A DNA stretch of 64,000 nt, from the NCBI RefSeq assembly GCF_008017455.1, contig NZ_VRTY01000002.1, positions 49,726-113,725 of the forward strand, written 5' to 3'. A model generated the notes under the pieces. It was not told the origin of the DNA, ran no database searches, and saw only the letters and a list, made by a program, of their open reading frames with translations. How positions within the stretch are numbered: the stretch's first letter is position 1; the number at the start of each line of letters is the position of its first letter. This document shows positions 59,686-64,000 of this stretch, one piece after another. The stretch comes from Pontibacter qinzhouensis (GTDB taxonomy: Bacteria > Bacteroidota > Bacteroidia > Cytophagales > Hymenobacteraceae). The position numbers and the translations under genes are program-made.

Positions 59686-60503
59686 AGATGAGTTGAATTG
59701 AAGTTAAAAAAATATAAAAAAAAGCTCTTCCAGACGTAGCTAATAATTTAGCTGCGGATAAACAGGATTATAATAAAAGGCAATAAATAACAATGTCACA
59801 GCATGTCAGAGATGCCAGGATGTTGCGTAGGTAATAGAGATAAGAGGTGGAAAACTATAAGCGATTGTATTATAATAACTAATAAACCTGATCAATTTAA
59901 GGTTAATAAATTATCTGACCAAACATTTTTGTCAATTTTTTAAATGAATTTTAAAATAAAAATATTCTATTTTTCTAATTAAGAGCCTTACTGGGCATAA
60001 CTAATATTCTCTAGAAAAACTTAATATATTACGGCTGACGTACTCAAATTTTGCGAAATTCTAATTTGTAAGCTATATCCAGCTGAATAATTAAGAAAAT
60101 GGAAATAGAGTAAAAGTTAACAATACAAAGCTATAACCTGTATAAAATTATTTTCTTTCCTTAATCAGGTTACCTGGTAAAAGAGATGGCGCAAAAAAAA
60201 TTAACGGTGATTTGAAAAAGTATCACGCTCAAAATAGGATTTTTGGCTTTTATGCCTTTAAAGCTCAAGTTCTGCAAAATTTAATTTTTTAGTGTTGATA
60301 ATAAGTAACTGATTATGAGTGTTTTGTGCTCATGCTTGCTGAGTGTCTTTTTAATATTTTTTCGAACCAGGTGCTTTAGTTTGCATAATTCATCTGGGCT
60401 CCCTCTTATCATTTATATGATTTAAATTATTCACTGATGTTACCCACATTTACTTAGGAGGTATGTCTAAGCTTTTTGCCAACTCTCTTAGCTGCTGCTT
60501 TTT
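59686..60503. other. AT-rich gene-free stretch
   Basis: Upstream of the subtilase. Very AT-rich, with no ORF of coding character and no hairpin recognised. It should include the subtilase promoter. Confidence 0.45.
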
Positions 60504-60566
60504 CCGGTGCACTTAAGCATTATTGTTTTATTAGTAGAGGTCTTAGCGCTCAAGCCCGCGGGGCCT
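60504..60566. repeat. Family C repeat, copy 2
   Basis: Aligns with 1639-1699: CCGGTGCACTTA, then AGGTCTTAGCGCTCAAG and CCCGCGGGGCC. Unlike copy 1, a matching downstream inverted arm was not found; instead GC-rich hairpins (CCCGC-AA-GCGGG at 60600-60611) continue to about 60690. Confidence 0.6.
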
Positions 60567-60758
60567 CGTTCTTGAGCATCGCGCTGCTGCATCTTTCCTG
60601 CCCGCAAGCGGGCTGCCGCTCCCGCGGCACCGGAAACCTGCAAAGGCGCTCAACCCAAGAACTGGGATTTGCACTACGAGCCTCAGCTACACCGCCAGCA
60701 AATAATTTGTTGGGTTCGGATTATAAAATTTAATTGAATATCCTTAGTGTGTAACATC

Positions 60759-60815
60759 AATTATTACAATGGAAACGGTCTTCCAAAGCTTTTTTCTACA
60801 ATTTGCGCCAAGGGT
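60759..60815 (-). repeat. 57-bp dispersed element, copy 15
   Basis: Full copy in inverted orientation, core CTTTGGAAG. Its AATTATT end reads AATTATTACAATGG, slightly diverged. It lies in the large gene-free region, 208 bp from copy 16, the two with ACCCTTG ends facing each other. Confidence 0.82.
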
Positions 60816-61023
60816 CTTCATCAAGTAGCCTTCCATTAACAGTTGAATCTTAACGTGATTAACCGCATCATTCGGAAGTAATTACAGATAAGGGGTAAGC
60901 GTAAGACTTGTTTATTAACTAACAACTTCAGCAATAGAAGGCATCTTTTAACTTAAAAGAAAAACAGGTTTTCCTAATCAGTTGCGCCATGTGTTATACA
61001 ACTGATATTATTAGATGGTCTTA

Positions 61024-61080
61024 ACCCTTGGATCAAAATTGAGAATTTTACTTTGGAAGGCCTTTTTAATTAGAATAATT
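61024..61080 (+). repeat. 57-bp dispersed element, copy 16
   Basis: Full copy, core CTTTGGAAG, right arm GGCCTTTTTAATTAGAAT followed by AATT. Copy 15 and copy 16 repeat the head-to-head arrangement of copies 8 and 9, with a similar distance (208 versus 188 bp). Confidence 0.86.
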
Positions 61081-61651
61081 TGGATTTCATTGAAACAAGT
61101 CTGGTTCTGAACCGACTAGTACCTACCCTTATACTGCCCTCAAAATCAAGCTTGTCAGGCTTGAGTCTGTATAGATAATCAGGACGTTGTTTTCCTATTT
61201 TCAGCAGGATGATCTCATTGTCGTGTTGCTGTTCAGGCTCCCAATGGGCTTTGCTCGCTGACGACAACACCCGGCAAGGGCAGAAACTGAGAACAGCACT
61301 TACTTTTGGTTTACAGATGCTATTAGGGCCTGTACCAGCTTTGGACTTTGGCAGTGGTTAGAGCCGGAAACTGTGGCGAAAGGTAGTTGGTAGCATCTGA
61401 GAGTATGGCAAGCAGGCTGAGTGAAAGCTGATCTGGAATAGTAGATTTAATCTTTACCCCAACTCAGGGCAGCCACAAGTACCACTGGTTTAAATAAAAT
61501 ATGAAATTTTTCAGAACAAAGAACAAGGCTTAGGAGTTTAAAAAACTGGTCAGCAGTTTAATTAGAACGTAACAGCCGGTTGTTTTCTTTCTGTTGGCCC
61601 TACCGGCTGCTGTAGCAGCTAAAATTTACACCTTCTAAAATCTCCTGAAAC
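61081..61651. other. Gene-poor stretch before the porin-like gene
   Basis: A 66-codon minus-strand frame at 61070-61270 ends inside element copy 16 and resembles no family I know, so it is not called as a gene. The rest shows no coding or structural signal. Confidence 0.4.
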
Positions 61652-62278
61652 ATGAAAAAAACAGTACTTGCACTTATGCTGCTTCTGATCGCTTTCTACT
61701 CGGAAGCCCAAAACAGAGAAGTAATAACCGTTACATCAAATGAAAGAAGAGTATGGGTAGGCGCCCAGATTGGCCTGAATGCCTTTACACTTACCGAAGA
61801 TCCTAACTTCCGCGATTCTAGTTTAGGCTTAGGCTGGCAGTTAGGCGTTTTCGCCCGCATCGGGACGGAGCGCTTTTACCTGCAGCCGGGCGTGGAATAC
61901 ATGAGCAATACGATCTCTAATGTAGATAGGGCCTTAGGTGTTAACGTGGTCGCTACCGATGATATTGGGCTGCGTTACCTGCGTTTCCCGGTAATGGCCG
62001 GATATGTGGTTCGAAACGCCTTTAGCCGCGACCCGCACCTGCGCCTGCTGGCCGGTCCGTCGTTAGAGTACAACATTGGTGTTAGCCAGAACAATGTGGC
62101 TATAACCAGGCGACAAATCAGAAATGCCCAATTTGCGATAAACGCAGGTCTCGGTTTTGACCTTTGGATTCTGAACTTTGATGTGCTTTACCACCACAAC
62201 CTGATGACCACCCTGAACTTCGATAATGCGGAAGGAAAGAGAAGAGGCTTTTCTGTTAGCACAGGGCTCCGCTTTTAG
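61652..62278 (+). CDS. PorT-like outer-membrane beta-barrel protein
   Basis: A 208-aa exported protein with signal peptide MKKTVLALMLLLIAFYSEAQ (1-20). Its eight or so amphipathic beta-strands match the PorT/OMP_b-brl_2 type common in Bacteroidota: RRVWVGAQIGLNAF, LGLGWQLGVFARIGTERFYLQPGVEYMS, LRYLRFPVMAGYVVR, LRLLAGPSLEYNIGV, FAINAGLGFDLWILNFDVLYHHNLMTTLNF, and terminal GFSVSTGLRF ending in Phe. The specific function is unknown; such barrels serve in secretion, transport or anchoring. The terminator at 62284 lies between it and the Mug gene, so they are separate transcripts or attenuated. Confidence 0.83.
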   Translation: MKKTVLALMLLLIAFYSEAQNREVITVTSNERRVWVGAQIGLNAFTLTEDPNFRDSSLGLGWQLGVFARIGTERFYLQPGVEYMSNTISNVDRALGVNVVATDDIGLRYLRFPVMAGYVVRNAFSRDPHLRLLAGPSLEYNIGVSQNNVAITRRQIRNAQFAINAGLGFDLWILNFDVLYHHNLMTTLNFDNAEGKRRGFSVSTGLRF

Positions 62279-62283
62279 TTATT

Positions 62284-62312
62284 AAAGGAGGCTCCGGTAT
62301 TGAGCCTCCTTT
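62284..62312 (+). terminator. Rho-independent terminator of the barrel gene
   Basis: Perfect stem AAAGGAGGCTC (62284-62294) with 62302-62312, 7-base loop, followed by TTTT-type tail. It starts 5 bp after the stop codon. Confidence 0.87.
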
Positions 62313-62324
62313 TTACAACTTATT

Positions 62325-62870
62325 ATGCTTTACAAACCTACCAAAGCCGAACTTGCCTCAGCGGTAGGCCGAACCGTGCCTGACGTGATCAGGGCTGGGT
62401 TAAAGGTTCTTTTTTGTGGCATTAATCCGAGTGTTTATACGGCCGTGGTTGGTTACAATTTTGCACGGCCCGGCAACAGGTTCTGGCCCACGTTGTATGC
62501 GTCAGGGTTTACGCCACGGCAGCTGTTGCCAGGCGAGCAACAGGAGCTTTTGCAATTGGGCTACGGCATAACAAACGTGGTAGACCGTGCCACAGTGGCT
62601 GCTGCCGATTTGCGAAAAGAGGAATTGCGGCAGGGTGGGGAGCAGCTGGTGCAAAAGGTGCTGGCTTACAAACCGCAGGTGCTGGCGCTACTGGGTATTT
62701 CGGTTTACGAAGCAGCTTTCGGGCACAAAGGTAGTGGCGTTGGGCTTCAGTCTCGCACAATCGGCGACACGCAGGTGTGGGTGCTGCCAAACCCCAGCGG
62801 CTTAAACGCTCATTTCCCACCCAGGCGACTAGCCGAAGTTTACCGCGAACTGAAATACTATGTCGGATAA
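62325..62870 (+). CDS. mug: G/U mismatch-specific DNA glycosylase Mug
   Basis: A 181-aa base-excision repair enzyme of the uracil-DNA glycosylase superfamily (Mug/TDG), which removes uracil or related bases opposite guanine. The active-site motif is VLFCGINPSVYTAVVGYNFARPGNRFWPTLYASGF (about 28-62), with catalytic Asn in GINPS. The second motif is VWVLPNPSGLNAHF (about 150-163), the TDG-like NPSGLN. No signal peptide. Length is close to E. coli Mug (168 aa). The ATG lies 46 bp after the upstream stop and 12 bp after a terminator stem. Confidence 0.93.
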   Translation: MLYKPTKAELASAVGRTVPDVIRAGLKVLFCGINPSVYTAVVGYNFARPGNRFWPTLYASGFTPRQLLPGEQQELLQLGYGITNVVDRATVAAADLRKEELRQGGEQLVQKVLAYKPQVLALLGISVYEAAFGHKGSGVGLQSRTIGDTQVWVLPNPSGLNAHFPPRRLAEVYRELKYYVG

Positions 62871-63040
62871 AGTAATGATGCGCTGTATCTGAAGCTCCCA
62901 TGGGAAAGCCAGGAGCGCGTGAAGCGCCAATGCCGCAGAAAAGCTACAAGTAAACCGTTGCTGATGCCTCTCGCCCACAAGATTTTTCCAAAACAATAGA
63001 ATAATTAAAGCTGCACCACCCTTGGATTTATTTAATCTAA

Positions 63041-63082
63041 AAAGACCGGCTGCACGCTCTATTTAGCGTGCAGCCGGTCTTT
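63041..63082 (-). terminator. Terminator downstream of hpf
   Basis: Perfect 18-bp stem, 63041-63058 (AAAGACCGGCTGCACGCT) with 63065-63082, 6-base loop, followed on the minus strand by TTTTTAGATT. ACCCTTGG at 63018-63025, adjacent to the left, matches the first 8 bases of the dispersed element, but the rest is absent. Confidence 0.88.
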
Positions 63083-63099
63083 ATTCAAGGTAATGGGCT

Positions 63100-63405
63100 C
63101 TATCGTTTTTCGAGTTGGCGTCTGAGCTTTTCCTCAACATTTTTCAGAGGCTCATACCAGTTGTCGCCTTTGTCTTCGGCAAAAACGTCGTTGCCGGGTA
63201 TACCTACCCGCATACTAACTTTTTTTGCGTCAGTCGAGTGGTTGGCTTCTTCTTTAAAATACACATCAACCGAATCGATTTTACTGGCGTGCCGCTTTAA
63301 CTTAGAAATGGAATTGCGAACATGTTGTTGAATATCATCTGAAATAGAGATATCTACTGCTTGTACGTCTATTTTAATGCCTTCAAAGTTTTCTGTATAA
63401 TTCAT
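63100..63405 (-). CDS. hpf: Ribosome hibernation-promoting factor (HPF/RaiA family)
   Basis: A 101-aa protein of the short HPF/YfiA family. It binds in the 30S decoding/P-site region and inactivates ribosomes in stationary phase. Typical features are KIDVQAVDISISDDIQQHVRNSISKLKRHASKIDSVDVYFKEE (about 10-52), the beta-strand KKVSMRVGIPGNDVFAEDKGDNWYEPLKNVEEKLRRQLEK (about 61-100), and alternating basic/acidic residues. It lacks the long C-terminal dimerisation domain of long HPFs. A strong terminator is 18 bp past the stop. Expression in slow growth would be expected but no regulatory site was identified. Confidence 0.9.
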   Translation of the reverse strand: MNYTENFEGIKIDVQAVDISISDDIQQHVRNSISKLKRHASKIDSVDVYFKEEANHSTDAKKVSMRVGIPGNDVFAEDKGDNWYEPLKNVEEKLRRQLEKR

Positions 63406-63713
63406 AGTGTCTTTATAAGTTAATTGGATTCACCTGCACAGGGCGCAGGCTCATGTATCTGTCGTTCATTTTAAACGGGCAGGCCGCATATAGGTTAGCG
63501 CAGATGCTAATTTCAGTTTATTTCCTTGCTCCCCGCACCTCTATTGCTTTACCTGATGCTGGCATGCCGGCTCTAAACCTGCCTCTTTTACAAGGCCTTA
63601 CCAGATCGGTTATGCAGGAGAGGCTGCAAAAGGAAACGCAGCAAAAAATGTATACCAGAAGTACAGGCAAGAACTAAAAACCATGTGCTGATTCAGGTGC
63701 TGTAACATATCCC
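63406..63713. other. Intergenic region upstream of hpf
   Basis: It must hold the hpf promoter. A 74-codon plus-strand frame (63453-63677) has no coding signs and is not called. The region beyond 63770, to the window end, is AT-rich and empty. Confidence 0.4.
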
Positions 63714-63770
63714 ACCCTTGACACTTGGAACCTGAAAAAGCTTCTGAAGGGCATTTTGATTTAAATAATT
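63714..63770 (+). repeat. 57-bp dispersed element, copy 17
   Basis: Full copy, core CTTCTGAAG, arms AAAAAGC on the left and GGGCATTTTG on the right. Right end ATTTAAATAATT. Last recognisable feature of the window. Confidence 0.85.
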
Positions 63771-64000
63771 GCTATAGATGGATTTAAATGGCACTATTAT
63801 GAAAATATATTGAACATTGTTTTGCTCTAGTTGTTTATATTAAGTAGATGGATATCAACTTCAGCTAATGCCTCTACTTTTCTGCTCCCCTTGTGATCAA
63901 AATTTTGTCCTGCCAACTTTAAATCAAACTTCATTAGTGTCCAACTATAACTAAAACATATTCAGCTGGTTAGAATTATTATCACCTGGTTTTTGTAATT

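Noticed and set aside
60476..60733. Plus-strand ORF of 85 codons
   Set aside because: It runs through the GC-rich family C repeat; its length is explained by the lack of AT-rich stops there, and the protein is low in credibility.
61070..61270. Minus-strand ORF of 66 codons
   Set aside because: Its stop lies within a dispersed element copy and the sequence matches no family I know; a transposase remnant was considered but no motif supports it.
63453..63677. Plus-strand ORF of 74 codons upstream of hpf
   Set aside because: It overlaps the expected hpf promoter region and shows no coding character.
1484..63770. CRISPR array or CRISPR-derived repeats
   Set aside because: The recurring 57-bp element is scattered singly through gaps kilobases apart, with no regular spacers and no cas genes.
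1..64000. tRNA or rRNA genes, integrases, insertion sequences
   Set aside because: No cloverleaf, CCA-ended stem, rRNA segment, tyrosine recombinase or DDE transposase was recognised on either strand.

Overview
The window looks like the chromosome of a free-living member of the Bacteroidota, most likely a Cytophagales/Hymenobacteraceae relative (Pontibacter-like). The reasons are a glucomannan locus using the mannosylglucose phosphorylase route, an exosortase XrtN with its VIT-domain partner, TonB/ExbD and PorT-like outer-membrane barrels, tandem YetF proteins, absence of clear Shine-Dalgarno sequences, and one well-formed -33/-7 promoter of the Bacteroidota type (TTG-N19-TAnnTTTG). This placement rests on gene content alone; no rRNA or tRNA gene was seen. 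The left edge cuts the first gene.

Bases 1-20.2 kb are a beta-mannan/glucomannan utilisation locus: GH9 endoglucanase, two GH26 mannanases flanking an AraC-type regulator, an SSS-family symporter, GH130 mannosylglucose phosphorylase overlapping cellobiose 2-epimerase, GH27 alpha-galactosidase, SASA-type esterase, GH5 mannanase (subfamily-7-like), CE2-type esterase lipoprotein, GH3 beta-glucosidase and a GH5 endoglucanase (subfamily-2-like). The likely logic is that secreted GH26/GH5/GH9 enzymes cut the acetylated, galactosylated backbone, esterases and GH27 strip side groups, the symporter imports small products, and the epimerase converts mannobiose to mannosylglucose, which GH130 phosphorolyses to mannose 1-phosphate and glucose. 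No SusC/SusD pair lies inside the window.

From 20.4 to 24.9 kb, all on the minus strand, lie an exbD-tonB pair, two YetF (DUF421) paralogues with C-terminal zinc ribbons, and an outer-membrane barrel. From 25.3 to 31.7 kb is the exosortase XrtN system (XrtN plus a VIT protein with its own PEP-CTERM tail), then a DUF4153-like membrane protein, a small winged-helix regulator and another membrane protein. A shared 17-bp palindrome (ACTTTG-N5-CAAAGT) sits just upstream of three of these genes and, in the best case, overlaps the -7 box, so the regulator probably controls the exosortase system. From 32 to 36 kb is a stress/redox group (SDR, MsrB, SelO). From 36 to 64 kb are mostly single genes: TcmP-like protein, DUF1543, PBP4-type carboxypeptidase, Zn-alcohol dehydrogenase with a small partner, GlxA-type regulator, ferric-reductase-like flavoprotein, GerW/YtfJ-like protein, a 1017-aa PAS histidine kinase, alpha/beta hydrolase, ABC exporter, PepSY-like protein, subtilase lipoprotein, porin-like barrel, Mug glycosylase and HPF.

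The most striking unexplained feature is a dispersed intergenic element of nearly constant length (56-58 bp), present in 17 full and at least 2 degenerate or partial copies and in both orientations. It begins ACCCTTG, has a palindromic core close to CTTYNGAAG between A-rich and T-rich arms, and ends near TTTGAATAATT. Three other inverted-repeat families (REP/REPIN-like) and one perfect 23-bp stem-loop also lie between genes.
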